From NCBI GenBank assembly GCA_965203785.1, contig OZ241911.1, positions 248,001 to 312,000 of the forward strand: a DNA stretch of 64,000 nucleotides, written 5' to 3'. The position numbers and the translations under genes were made by a program. Below the pieces are notes generated by a model. That model was given only the letters and a program-made list of their open reading frames with translations, did not search any database and was not told the DNA's origin. Of the stretch, positions 44,764 through 54,017 are shown piece after piece; the first letter of the stretch is position 1; the number at the start of each line of letters is the position of its first letter. Source of the stretch: JANQSP01 sp965203785. Its GTDB lineage: Bacteria > Bdellovibrionota > Bdellovibrionia > Bdellovibrionales > UBA1609.

Positions 44764-44806
44764 GATTGCTCAAGGATCCAAAATAAAAATATTTAATTGA
44801 GCGATC
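44764..44806. promoter_or_regulatory. Imperfect inverted repeat between rpoH and aspS
   Basis: Arms GATTGCTCAA and TTGAGCGATC match at 9 of 10 positions with 23 bases between. The left arm also forms a small hairpin CTTGA-TTGC-TCAAG. It lies in the 166-base divergent gap, so it may regulate either gene. No function is known. Confidence 0.3.
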
Positions 44807-44881
44807 TATATCTGGAATATTGTCTTCAACCAGTCTATATTTAAACAAAATAAAAAGGTATAAGAAAAATTAAAACTTATT

Positions 44882-46780
44882 ATGAAATTTAAACGAAGCA
44901 TTTATTGTGGTCAGTTGCGAGCATGTCATGTTGGGCAAGATGTTACTTTAATGGGTTGGGTTCGTCGTCTCAGAGACCATGGGCAAGTAATATTTATGGA
45001 TATCCGAGATAAGACGGGATATGTGCAGGTAGTTTTTAAAAAAAATCATGTGATTTGTTCAAAATCTGTATTTTCACAATCCAATCATCCAGAACAAGTG
45101 AGTTTAGAAAGTGTAGTGGCTATTAAAGGCTCTGTTCGCAAAAGACCTCCCGAGATGATTAGTAAAAAAACTCAGACGGGGGAAATCGAAGTGATCGGAT
45201 CTCATTATCAGTTGCTGTCTCCTGCCAAGACACCTCCATTTTTAATTAGAGAAGAACATTCAACCCATCATTTATCAGATGAATTGGCTTTAAAATATAG
45301 ATATTTGGATTTGCGTTCGGATCGTTTACAAAAAAATATTCAATTGTCTCATGAAGTTTATCAGATGGTCAGAAAAGAATTAACTAATCACCAATTTGTA
45401 GAAGTGGCTACTCCTATTTTGTATAAGACCACTCCAGAAGGAGCTAGAGATTACTTAGTGCCGGTTAGAAAATCCCATGGGTCTTTTTATGCGTTAGTTC
45501 AGAGTCCACAAATTCTCAAACAATTATTAATGGTTGGAGGGGTGGATCGGTATTTTCAATTGGCTCGTTGTTTTAGAGACGAAGATTTGCGTTCAGATCG
45601 GCAACCTGAATTTACTCAAATTGATATGGAAATGAGCTTTGCCGATGAACAAGATGTCAGAGATATCACCTCTCAATTAGTTCAAAAAATATGGAAAACA
45701 TTTAAAAATCAAGATTTAAAAATTTCTTCTATGTCTTATGACGAAGCTTTGCAAAAATATGGAACCGATCGTCCCGATTTAAGAAACCCTCTTCAATTAA
45801 CAGATCTTAATTCTTTGGTAAAAGATTTTCATCTGTCACAGCTAAAACAAATTAAAGCTAAAAGAGGAATAATAAAAATCTTGGCTGTGCCATTGCCAAA
45901 ATCTCTTCAATCAGAAAATTTATTTCAAAAAAATTTTAGTAATACACAACTAAAAAAAATTGCAAAAGATTTTCAAACCCAAGGTTTAGATCTTATTATG
46001 TGGATCAAAAACTTACCAAAACAACAATGGCAGTATTCAACTCATTTTTCTTCAGAGGAGCAAACTCTGTTAAAACAATGGTTTAAAGAGGCCATTATTT
46101 GTTCTCCTTTAGATCAGAAACTCCAAAAGATAGAAAAAAAAGAAGATCCCAATGATTTACATGGGATTGTTTTTATTTTGGCTGGAGATCCTTCGAAAGT
46201 TCATTCATCGGGGTATCATTTGATCACCACAATTGGTCATAAACTGCACTTAATTCAAAAAACAAAAGATCGTTTTGTCTGGGTTAATAATTTTCCTTTA
46301 TTAGAATATGATCATGTTTTAAAAAAATGGAATACTTGTCATCATCCCTTTACAGCACCTATAGAAAAAGACCTTCCGTTATTGATGAAACAAAATTTAC
46401 ATGAAAGACCTCTTTATGCACAAGCGTATGATTTAGTTTGTAATGGACAAGAGCTTGCCAGCGGAAGTGTTCGAATCCATCAAGCTTCTGTGCAAAAAGC
46501 CTTATTTCAAGCTTTATCTTTAACTCCTCAGCAATGCGAAGAAAAATTTGGATTTTTTTTATCTGCTCTTCAATATGGAACTCCCCCTCATGCCGGAATT
46601 GCTTGGGGAATGGAGCGATTGCTGATGTTACTTATTGGAACAGAACATATCCGAGATGTGGTGGCGTTTCCTAAAACCACGAGTGGTCTTTGTTTAATGT
46701 CTTCCACTCCTTCTTCTGTTCAAAAAGAATTACTTATGGAACTCGGAATTTATTTTTCGGACAAACAAAGGTTCGAATAA
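44882..46780 (+). CDS. aspS: Aspartyl-tRNA synthetase
   Basis: 632 residues, bacterial type with the GAD insertion domain (about 300-440). OB-fold start: LMGWVRRLRDHGQVIFMDIR. Class II motifs: PEGARDYLVPVR, ARCFRDEDLRSDRQPEFTQI with DMEMSF, and AGIAWGMERLLMLLIGTEHI near the end. Charges tRNA-Asp; a separate AsnRS exists, so it is probably discriminating. The 3' end overlaps the convergent cpaF gene by 51 bases. Confidence 0.96.
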   Translation: MKFKRSIYCGQLRACHVGQDVTLMGWVRRLRDHGQVIFMDIRDKTGYVQVVFKKNHVICSKSVFSQSNHPEQVSLESVVAIKGSVRKRPPEMISKKTQTGEIEVIGSHYQLLSPAKTPPFLIREEHSTHHLSDELALKYRYLDLRSDRLQKNIQLSHEVYQMVRKELTNHQFVEVATPILYKTTPEGARDYLVPVRKSHGSFYALVQSPQILKQLLMVGGVDRYFQLARCFRDEDLRSDRQPEFTQIDMEMSFADEQDVRDITSQLVQKIWKTFKNQDLKISSMSYDEALQKYGTDRPDLRNPLQLTDLNSLVKDFHLSQLKQIKAKRGIIKILAVPLPKSLQSENLFQKNFSNTQLKKIAKDFQTQGLDLIMWIKNLPKQQWQYSTHFSSEEQTLLKQWFKEAIICSPLDQKLQKIEKKEDPNDLHGIVFILAGDPSKVHSSGYHLITTIGHKLHLIQKTKDRFVWVNNFPLLEYDHVLKKWNTCHHPFTAPIEKDLPLLMKQNLHERPLYAQAYDLVCNGQELASGSVRIHQASVQKALFQALSLTPQQCEEKFGFFLSALQYGTPPHAGIAWGMERLLMLLIGTEHIRDVVAFPKTTSGLCLMSSTPSSVQKELLMELGIYFSDKQRFE

Positions 46781-47983
46781 AAAACCTGTATTTTCTACAC
46801 CGGTTAGTTTGTAAATTCCTTTGAGAATTCTTCGTATATGTTGAGGTTGCCGAGGTTGCGGAATGCGATCCAACACGATTAAATGACTAATGCTTAAAAC
46901 AATCATCTGTCGGACTGTAGAAGTATTCCATGAAGGAGCTCCCATTTGAATTAACATTTCTAAACGCCATAAAGCTTGTTTATGATTTTCTGCATGAATG
47001 GTTCCTAAACTACCACTATGTCCGGTTGCCAACGCCATTAATAAATCTTTAGCTTCTACGCTTCGAGTTTCTCCCATAATAATTCGGTCAGGTCGCATTC
47101 TTAAACTTTGTCGCACTAATTCTGATTGATCCACATTGGTGAGGTTTTCTTGTACAGATGAACGAGTAATTAACTTAGAGCTAAAATCATTAGGTAAAAT
47201 TAATTCATCACTATCTTCAATTGTAATAATTCTTTCGTTAGCTGGAAGACACTGTAGACATGCGTTTAAAACAGAAGTTTTCCCCGAACTGGTGGGACCA
47301 CTAATCAGTAGATTATTTTTATCTTTGATCAGCTGTTTAATTAAAAAAATAGATTCATCATTAGCCCATCCTTGGTTTCTTAATTTTGAAAATGTCCATG
47401 GAGTTTTGGGATGTTTTCTAAAACTTAAATGAAAACTCACATTGACAACTGGGTTTCTAATTAAATGAACTCGCCAACCTCTCCAATTTCCATCTGTAAA
47501 TAATTGATTTAAGTTTAAAACCATTTTGGCTTCTTCACAGATTCGATGAACAAAATTATTAAAAGTGATAGGGGATAAAAAGTAATCATTTAATTTATGT
47601 AACTGCCCATTTTGTTCATAAAAAATACAGTTTTGTCCGTTAATGATAATTTCAGAAATATCTTCATGATGGATAATGGATTCCATAGGTCCTAAAGAGA
47701 AAAATTCATTAATTAATCGATCGTGATGCTTAAGGGCCGAATTTTTCTTTATAAGGGTTTTCATTTGATTGAGATTAGATTGGAGTTTAGAAGACTGTGG
47801 ACGGAATAAATCTATTTGAGATTGTTCTTGTAGACATTTAAATACATAATGAAATTCTCTTTTTAATAAAGAAGAAGGTTCTTTTTTCGAATCATTTGAA
47901 AAACGACCATGAGGAGATGAACCATGAGGAGATGGATCGTTAGATAAGTTAATAGCTGGTTTTATTTGAAGGTTGGAGGTCAT
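46730..47983 (-). CDS. cpaF: CpaF/TadA-type secretion ATPase
   Basis: 417 residues of the type II/IV secretion ATPase family. Walker A is NNLLISGPTSSGKTSVLNAC, the Asp box is ERIITIEDSDELILP, Walker B RMRPDRIIMGETRSVEAKDL, and the His box ATGHSGSLGTIHAENHKQAL. The N-terminal 90 residues are charged, with a short tandem repeat (SPHG twice). It would power a Tad/Flp-type pilus or secretion machine. It starts 1 base after cpaC. Other tad genes (pilin, cpaB, tadB, tadC) are not in the window. Confidence 0.9.
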   Translation of the reverse strand: MTSNLQIKPAINLSNDPSPHGSSPHGRFSNDSKKEPSSLLKREFHYVFKCLQEQSQIDLFRPQSSKLQSNLNQMKTLIKKNSALKHHDRLINEFFSLGPMESIIHHEDISEIIINGQNCIFYEQNGQLHKLNDYFLSPITFNNFVHRICEEAKMVLNLNQLFTDGNWRGWRVHLIRNPVVNVSFHLSFRKHPKTPWTFSKLRNQGWANDESIFLIKQLIKDKNNLLISGPTSSGKTSVLNACLQCLPANERIITIEDSDELILPNDFSSKLITRSSVQENLTNVDQSELVRQSLRMRPDRIIMGETRSVEAKDLLMALATGHSGSLGTIHAENHKQALWRLEMLIQMGAPSWNTSTVRQMIVLSISHLIVLDRIPQPRQPQHIRRILKGIYKLTGVENTGFLFEPLFVRKINSEFHK

Positions 47984-49426
47984 TTATAATAAAACCTTAC
48001 GAACAGTTACAAAAATATTTAGCTTGGTTCGTTCTTTAATTTTACCAGAAGAAGAAAATAATTTTCCTATTAATGGGAGAGAAGATATTATGTGTGGAGC
48101 CAGATGACCTTTTCCTGTTTGTTGTCTGAGCAGAGTAGATAATACAAGAGTTTGACCATTTTGAAGTGTTAAAGAAGAACTAATGGGGCTAGATTTTATA
48201 GCGGGTGCGGAGTGAACCGAATGAGAATGATCGACATCAGAAATATTAACTTGAGTTTGAATGTGAATGTTTTTTTTACGACCAATTTGTGTTGTGAATT
48301 TTAAGTTAATTCCATAAGGCTTCCACTGAATAGATGGGGATCCTGTTTTTGGATGATAATGCGGAATGGGAACTTTGCCACCCGAATGGAAACGGGAAGT
48401 TTTATTGTGTTCGTTTAATAAAACAGCTTGGGCTAAGATGCGAGCATCCCCTTGGCTTTCCATAGATTTAAATAGAGAGAGCCATTTTTGAAATGAACGA
48501 TTGAGTAAATGAGCAACAAAATTTTCGGATATTTCTTTTTTAATCGGATGGTCCACCTCTTTATCAGAACTTTTTGTTCCCCAGAAAAAAGGACTTTGAA
48601 TCGAATGATGAGAGCTGGTCTCTACTAAAAGAATTTTTAATTCTACTAAGCTCGAATGAGCAATTAAAGTGGGATCTTTTTTGAGAGAAATACCATAAGG
48701 TCGGAGATGCTCTTGGTATAAAGAAAAATAAGGATGATTAGAGGATAAAATCACCTGAAGAGGTTTTTGATTCCATGAGAGAAGAAAAGAATCAAAAAAT
48801 TGTTTTTTAGAAATAGTATCAGTTGAACTATCTGGTTCATCTAACGAATTATGTATACTGGAATAAATTTGTTTTTGTAAAAAATCTTTTAGTGGAAAAC
48901 GCAGATCCAAAGGTACTTTTGCAGAAAATAAATAAAAAATATTATGTTTTTGAACTATCTTTGATAAGTCTTTAAAATCTTTTATTCTCAGCAACTGCCC
49001 AGTTATATAAAGCTGAAATTTTTTATTTAAACGCACTTTGACTTCAAGCCCTTGCCGATTTTGAACCAACTGTTGCAAAAGTTTAAAATGATGTTTAATC
49101 CGAGAGGGTAAAACCTGTATTTTATACAGTTGAGACCCAATATTTATAGATACCTTTCCTACTTTTCGGGCTTGAATGTTTAAAAAATTACCTCCATCTT
49201 TTATGGAGACAATTTTACCTTGGCTAACCCATGTCTTTGCTAAATTTTTGGTAAAAATTTTAATGCTTTCTCCGGGTTGCAATATAATATTTTTTGCAGA
49301 AGATTTAACATGAGAGTTCAGTAAATGCTGACCTATCTCATTCCCAGAGGCGAAAGTCATAGGAAAGCCTATTATCTGAATTAAGTAAAATAATAAGAAC
49401 CAAATAAAAATCTCTATCCTCCTCAA
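47984..49426 (-). CDS. cpaC: CpaC/RcpA-type secretin
   Basis: 480 residues. A signal peptide (FIWFLLFYLIQIIGFPMTFA) leads to N-terminal domains, including PGESIKIFTKNLAKTWVSQG (pilus assembly N domain) and a BON-like part. The C-terminal secretin core shows FHSGGKVPIPHY, YGINLKFTTQIG, ISSSLTLQNGQTLVLSTLLR and SSLPLIGKLFSS, as in CpaC. It forms an outer-membrane channel. The start is uncertain: the frame opens with TTG, but the GAGGAGG is at codons 2-3, so a rare ATT start 6 bases after it is possible. Confidence 0.87.
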   Translation of the reverse strand: MRRIEIFIWFLLFYLIQIIGFPMTFASGNEIGQHLLNSHVKSSAKNIILQPGESIKIFTKNLAKTWVSQGKIVSIKDGGNFLNIQARKVGKVSINIGSQLYKIQVLPSRIKHHFKLLQQLVQNRQGLEVKVRLNKKFQLYITGQLLRIKDFKDLSKIVQKHNIFYLFSAKVPLDLRFPLKDFLQKQIYSSIHNSLDEPDSSTDTISKKQFFDSFLLSWNQKPLQVILSSNHPYFSLYQEHLRPYGISLKKDPTLIAHSSLVELKILLVETSSHHSIQSPFFWGTKSSDKEVDHPIKKEISENFVAHLLNRSFQKWLSLFKSMESQGDARILAQAVLLNEHNKTSRFHSGGKVPIPHYHPKTGSPSIQWKPYGINLKFTTQIGRKKNIHIQTQVNISDVDHSHSVHSAPAIKSSPISSSLTLQNGQTLVLSTLLRQQTGKGHLAPHIISSLPLIGKLFSSSGKIKERTKLNIFVTVRKVLL

Positions 49427-49590
49427 TCAAAAAATATCTATGTAAATATCCATGCAAAAAGGAGTCCTCTTTTAAAAAGAAGCATTTAAGATTGTCTAGC
49501 TGCGTTAAGCTCTTTAAAAACTTAAATTTAATAATCTAAACGACAATTTTTAGGGATATTATTATTTTGATCATTTAAAGCTTTAATTCT

Positions 49591-49603
49591 AAGATAATAT
49601 CTT
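49591..49603. promoter_or_regulatory. Short palindrome upstream of the restriction-modification genes
   Basis: AAGATAATATCTT is a perfect palindrome about 55 bases before the methyltransferase ATG, within the divergent gap with cpaC. Its place fits an operator for autoregulation of the R-M genes or part of a promoter. Significance is uncertain in AT-rich DNA. Confidence 0.3.
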
Positions 49604-49658
49604 GGAATTTAATGCTCATTTAAAAAAATTTAAAAAAAACTGTTAAGGTTATCAGAAA

Positions 49659-50405
49659 ATGCCCAGCACATGTTTAAATAACAAAAAAATTAAATCGGTA
49701 GAAAAAAACAATGTGTTTTCATCTCTACGAACAGTTCGAACTATTCGCATTCGTCTCCGTTCTGGATTGCAGAAAAATACGAGACTCAAAATGGAGGGGC
49801 GTAAATTTTTGTCCCTTTTACCAAAAGAATCTTTTCCCATTGTGTTTTTTGATCCACAGTATCGGGGCATTTTAAATAAAATGAGATATGGAAATGAAGG
49901 GAAATCCAGGGGTAAAAAACGATGTACACTACCTCAAATGCAAGAAGCAGACATTGTGCAATTTATAAAGAAAATTAACAATGTACTCATACCCAGTGGG
50001 CATTTGTTTTTATGGATGGATAAATATCATTTGTGCCAAGGTTTTTCTAATTGGTTAGTGGATACCAGTTTAGGTGTCGTAGATCTTATTACTTGGAATA
50101 AGCAAAAAATGGGCATGGGGTATCGAACTAGGAGAATTTCTGAGTATTTAGTTATTTTGCAAAAAAAGCCAAAAAAAGCCAAAGGAGTGTGGAAGTTGCA
50201 TAACATACGAGATGTATGGGAAGAGCCTATAGAGAATAAAAATAGACACACTCACCGCAAACCAGTAGCTCTTCAAAGTCAGTTAATTCGCGCTGTTAGT
50301 AATGAAGGAGATATAATAGTGGATCCGGCAGCTGGTTCGTTTTCCGTTATGGAGTCGGCAAGGTGTGTGAATCGTCATTTTGTTGGTTGTGATTTAAATG
50401 GTTAG
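49659..50405 (+). CDS. Site-specific DNA methyltransferase (beta class)
   Basis: 248 residues. Motif IV appears as FFDPQYRG (a DPPY variant) near residue 65. Motif X-like HTHRKPVALQSQLIRA comes before motif I, DIIVDPAAGSFSVMESA and HFVGCDL, so the order IV...X-I fits a beta-class amino methyltransferase (N6-adenine or N4-cytosine). The first about 45 residues are basic and poorly conserved; an internal ATG (MEGRKFLSLL) is another possible start. It is followed 35 bases later by a nuclease-like gene, forming an R-M pair. The recognition site cannot be read from the sequence. Confidence 0.85.
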   Translation: MPSTCLNNKKIKSVEKNNVFSSLRTVRTIRIRLRSGLQKNTRLKMEGRKFLSLLPKESFPIVFFDPQYRGILNKMRYGNEGKSRGKKRCTLPQMQEADIVQFIKKINNVLIPSGHLFLWMDKYHLCQGFSNWLVDTSLGVVDLITWNKQKMGMGYRTRRISEYLVILQKKPKKAKGVWKLHNIRDVWEEPIENKNRHTHRKPVALQSQLIRAVSNEGDIIVDPAAGSFSVMESARCVNRHFVGCDLNG

Positions 50406-50440
50406 TTTTAAATAGTTATTAAATTATGTAAGGACATAAT

Positions 50441-51118
50441 ATGGCAAAAATTCGAGATCGTATATCTATCAATAGTTCGGGTTCTTACGAAAGGGTATTT
50501 GGTAATAAAAAATTAGGGAATCTGATTAGTAAGGTGCATGGAACATCTATTGCAGATGGCACTGAGTTAGAAAAACTTATTAGGGATCATATTTCACCTA
50601 TTTCTAATTTAGATGAATTTCTGGAAAAAGAAATTATGGAAGATGGTATATATCTTGCCAGTAAAGAGCAAATTAAGAAATCTCAAACCTTTGATTCTCA
50701 TCATACTGAACCAGATTTTTTGATTTTTAAAAGAAGAAATAGGCAGCAAATTTGTTATGTGATTGAATTAAAAGATGGGCATGTTTTTGATACTAAAAAA
50801 GCTAAGGCAGAACGGGATTCACTGCATGGTTTTACTGAACGGAATGGGCAGCATATTTCTTATAAATTTCAAATATATGTGTGTTGTTTTAATGTAGAAA
50901 CTAAGGAACAAGCTTATGATGGTTTAAAAAGAAAAATATTAAAAGATGAAATATTAACAGGCAGGGAATTTTGTAATTTATTTGAGATAGATTATAACCA
51001 TATCATTGAATCCAGAAAGAAAGATCAAGAAGAAAATTTACACTATTTTTTAAATGAATTGATAAAGATTAAAGAAATTGATGTGTTTTTACAAAAACAG
51101 TATAAGACATTAATTTAA
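50441..51118 (+). CDS. Putative type II restriction endonuclease (PD-ExK)
   Basis: 225 residues. A PD-(D/E)xK core is visible: HTEPDFLIFKR, then CYVIELKDGHVFDTKKA, giving the Asp, the ELK and flanking strands at the usual spacing. SLHGFTERNGQHISYKFQIY follows, with a strand and aromatic residues. AAGGA lies 7 bases before the ATG. Directly after the methyltransferase in the same direction, so it should cut unmodified DNA at the same site. The gene is intact; there is no sign of decay. Confidence 0.8.
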   Translation: MAKIRDRISINSSGSYERVFGNKKLGNLISKVHGTSIADGTELEKLIRDHISPISNLDEFLEKEIMEDGIYLASKEQIKKSQTFDSHHTEPDFLIFKRRNRQQICYVIELKDGHVFDTKKAKAERDSLHGFTERNGQHISYKFQIYVCCFNVETKEQAYDGLKRKILKDEILTGREFCNLFEIDYNHIIESRKKDQEENLHYFLNELIKIKEIDVFLQKQYKTLI

Positions 51119-51127
51119 AAAAATATT

Positions 51128-52600
51128 ATGAGCACATTTTATAAAGTAGCGATTGCCAATCGGGGAGAGATAGCTATTCGGGCCATTAGAGCTTGTAAGG
51201 AATTAGGCATAAAACCTGTTTTACTTTATTCTGTAGCTGATAAAAATAGCTTGGCCTATAGATTGTGTGAAGAAACACTTTGCATTGGTCCAGGAGATCC
51301 TCTACAGAGTTATTTAAATATCTCTCGTGTAATAAATGGAGCGATGAGTGTTGGAGCAAAAGCTTTATATCCCGGCTATGGATTTTTATCTGAAAGAGCA
51401 GATTTAGCGATTGCTTGTGAAAATAAAGGATTGATATTTATTGGTCCACCAGCTTTTTGCTTAAAACTGTTTGGAAATAAAGTGGAAGCCAGAAAAAAAG
51501 CACAAACTTTAGGTATTCCCACTTTACCAGCTTCTTATAATCCATCCTTATCTTCTGCTCAAAAAATAGGCTTTCCGGTGATGATTAAAGCTTTGCATGG
51601 GGGAGGAGGAAGAGGACTTCGTATTATTTTTAATGAAAGCCAATGGGAGGAAGCTCTATTCTCTGCTCAAAGAGAAGCAAAGCTTGCTTTCGGTAGTTCG
51701 GATATTTTTATAGAAAAATTTTTACCAAATGCTCGGCATATAGAAGTACAAATTTTCGTCGACAGAAGCGGGCAAGTTCATTATTTATCCAATCGAGATT
51801 GTTCGGTTCAAAGAAAACATCAAAAAATAATTGAAGAAGCACCTGCTCTTAAACTTTCTACCCATCAAATTCGTCAAATGAAAGATGTTGCCACAAAACT
51901 TATGGAATCTGTATCCTACCTCCAAGCGGGAACAGTCGAATTTTTATGTCATGATTTGCAATTTTATTTCTTGGAAGTTAACCCTCGCTTGCAAGTAGAA
52001 TGCCCTGTTACAGAAGAAGTATTGGGAATTGATTTAGTTAAAGCTCAAATGCTCACAGCTTTAAAGCAATTTCCCTTTGCTACGAAGTTACCACTCACCC
52101 CTAAGGGGCATAGTATTCAGTGTCGGATTTATGCAGAAAATGTAATGGAACAAGTGCCAATTTTTGGATCCTTACACACTTGTGAATGGCCAGTTGGAGG
52201 AGCTGGTAGACGAGTGGATATGGGATACGAATCGGAAGATATGATCCCTCCATTTTATGATTCCATGATAGGAAAAATCATTGTATGGGACGAAAATCGT
52301 ATGCGTGCAATCAAACGCATGGAACAAACTCTAAAAGAAACAATTATCTTTGGTGTAGAAACTAATATTTCTTTTTTGCAAGATTTAATCACTCATCATG
52401 CATTTGTGAAATCTCAAATACATACTCAATTTGTGGAAGAAGTGTTTTTAAAAAATTGGAAACCAAAAACTAAAGAGGATTTAGATCCCGATGTTCTTCA
52501 TACAATTTATAAAAACTTTCCTCTGCTTTCTTCCTCTGTTTTATCTTCAGATAGAAAAGAACTTTTTAACCCTTGGAAACATTTTTCATCCAGCAAGTAG
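51128..52600 (+). CDS. Biotin carboxylase, likely of methylcrotonyl-CoA carboxylase
   Basis: 490 residues. VAIANRGEIAIRAIRACKEL starts the fold; the ATP-grasp loop is IKALHGGGGRGLRIIF, and RDCSVQRKHQKIIEEAPALK and EVNPRLQVECPVTEEVLGID follow. Cys replaces the usual His in the VEHPVTE motif. A separate BCCP gene follows 13 bases later, then HMG-CoA lyase, which points to leucine breakdown and methylcrotonyl-CoA. It differs from the copy at 1-1262. No carboxyltransferase gene is adjacent. Confidence 0.88.
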   Translation: MSTFYKVAIANRGEIAIRAIRACKELGIKPVLLYSVADKNSLAYRLCEETLCIGPGDPLQSYLNISRVINGAMSVGAKALYPGYGFLSERADLAIACENKGLIFIGPPAFCLKLFGNKVEARKKAQTLGIPTLPASYNPSLSSAQKIGFPVMIKALHGGGGRGLRIIFNESQWEEALFSAQREAKLAFGSSDIFIEKFLPNARHIEVQIFVDRSGQVHYLSNRDCSVQRKHQKIIEEAPALKLSTHQIRQMKDVATKLMESVSYLQAGTVEFLCHDLQFYFLEVNPRLQVECPVTEEVLGIDLVKAQMLTALKQFPFATKLPLTPKGHSIQCRIYAENVMEQVPIFGSLHTCEWPVGGAGRRVDMGYESEDMIPPFYDSMIGKIIVWDENRMRAIKRMEQTLKETIIFGVETNISFLQDLITHHAFVKSQIHTQFVEEVFLKNWKPKTKEDLDPDVLHTIYKNFPLLSSSVLSSDRKELFNPWKHFSSSK

Positions 52601-52613
52601 TAAAAAAATCAGT

Positions 52614-53009
52614 ATGAAGTTTATTGAAATTTTTTCTAATGGTTCGACTCTTCATATAAGAGCAGTCCGAATTGATCAGAAAATTTGGATTCATTTTAAA
52701 GGAACTATTTTAACTTTACCCTACCCCCCTATCTCCCCTCGTGCAAATTTACCTCAATCGGCTCTTATGGAGAAAGATCTGAAAAAAAATATTATATCTC
52801 CCATGCCAGGGCGGGTTTTAAAAATTTTTGTAAAAACGGGGGATTTGGTAAAAAAAAATCAATCTCTATTAATTTTATCGGCGATGAAAATAGAATATAC
52901 TTTAAAAGCTCCGGCAGTTTGCCGAATTGAATTAATAAAAATAAAATTAGGAGATTTAGTATCTGTGGATCAAGAATTAATCAAAATAAACGATTCAATT
53001 GAAGGGTAA
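52614..53009 (+). CDS. Biotin carboxyl carrier protein
   Basis: 131 residues from ATG 52614; the frame continues upstream to 52491 inside the previous gene. The biotinyl domain is at the C-terminus: ISPMPGRVLKIFVKTGDLVK, then LLILSAMKIEYTLKAPAVCR, where the Lys in SAMKIE is biotinylated (the usual motif is EAMKM). In many MCC and PCC enzymes this domain is fused to the biotin carboxylase; here it is separate and in a different frame. It is 3 bases before the lyase. Confidence 0.85.
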   Translation: MKFIEIFSNGSTLHIRAVRIDQKIWIHFKGTILTLPYPPISPRANLPQSALMEKDLKKNIISPMPGRVLKIFVKTGDLVKKNQSLLILSAMKIEYTLKAPAVCRIELIKIKLGDLVSVDQELIKINDSIEG

Positions 53010-53012
53010 ATT

Positions 53013-53930
53013 ATGTCAGTCGTTCATATTGTAGAAGTGGGGTTAAGAGATGGTCTGCAAAATACATCTAAAAAATTATCTGTTAAAGCTCGGTATCAAA
53101 TAGTTAAAAAACTTTCTGAAGCAGGATTAAAAAGAATCGAACTTGGTTCTTTTGTTTCCCCTCAAGCGATACCTCAAATGATAAATACTGCTGAACTGAC
53201 TAAAAAAGTTTTGCTTAATCAATCCAAAAAGATACTGCCAAGGGATGTTTCTTATAGTGCTTTTGTTCCAAATGAGGTGGGCTTTAATAAAGCTATTGAA
53301 AAAGGTTTAAAAGAAGTTTCTGTTTTTATTTCTTGTACGGATACTTTTTCTAAAAAAAATATTAATAAAACTGTAAACGAAAGTTTAAAAAGTCTCCAAA
53401 AGATTACTCGTCTGGCACGAGCTTTAAAAGTAAAAGTTCGAGGTTATTTGAGTGCTGCTTTTTACTGTCCTTATGAGGGAAAAGTTTCACCTCCAACAGT
53501 TGCTCGATTAGCTGACCGTATGGTGCAAGAAGGAGTATTTGAACTCTCTATTAGCGATACAGTTGGAGTGGCGGTTTATTCAGATGTGGTTCGACTTATG
53601 GAGCGGGTTCAAAAAAAAGTTTCTGTCAAAAAAATTGCTTTACATTTTCATGATACCAGAGGGTCAGGTTTAGCCAATGTAGTGGCGGGACTTCATTGTG
53701 GAGTGAGAGTATTTGATTCCAGTATTGGAGGATTGGGGGGTTGCCCTTATGTGCCGGGAGCTAGCGGAAATATTGTCACAGAGGATCTTAATTATTTGTT
53801 AAAAAAAATGAGTTTTAAAACTTATGTTTCTACTCAAAAGCTCATACAAGTTACAAAATTACTTGAAAAAACTCTTCAATATCCTCTTCCCTCTAAATTG
53901 TCTAAAATTAAGACTTCCTCCAATCATTAA
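53013..53930 (+). CDS. mvaB: Hydroxymethylglutaryl-CoA lyase
   Basis: 305 residues. A TIM-barrel lyase that splits HMG-CoA to acetyl-CoA and acetoacetate, the last step of leucine degradation. VEVGLRDGLQN is the metal-binding start, LHFHDTRGSGLANVVAGL holds metal-binding His residues, and SSIGGLGGCPYVPGASGNIV with TEDL is the diagnostic motif with the catalytic Cys. The context with MCC-like genes supports this over homocitrate-type synthases. Confidence 0.93.
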   Translation: MSVVHIVEVGLRDGLQNTSKKLSVKARYQIVKKLSEAGLKRIELGSFVSPQAIPQMINTAELTKKVLLNQSKKILPRDVSYSAFVPNEVGFNKAIEKGLKEVSVFISCTDTFSKKNINKTVNESLKSLQKITRLARALKVKVRGYLSAAFYCPYEGKVSPPTVARLADRMVQEGVFELSISDTVGVAVYSDVVRLMERVQKKVSVKKIALHFHDTRGSGLANVVAGLHCGVRVFDSSIGGLGGCPYVPGASGNIVTEDLNYLLKKMSFKTYVSTQKLIQVTKLLEKTLQYPLPSKLSKIKTSSNH

Positions 53931-54017
53931 CTCTCTATTTACATAGAAATAACTGGTTATTCTTGACTGAAGCCATCAAATTTTTTTAGCTTATAAAAAA
54001 AAGTGGAAGGAGGAAAA

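Noticed and set aside
52491..52620. Biotin carboxylase and BCCP as one frameshifted gene
   Set aside because: The two are in different frames, but each has complete domains and the BCCP has its own ATG just after the carboxylase stop. Separate subunits are common, so I keep two genes.
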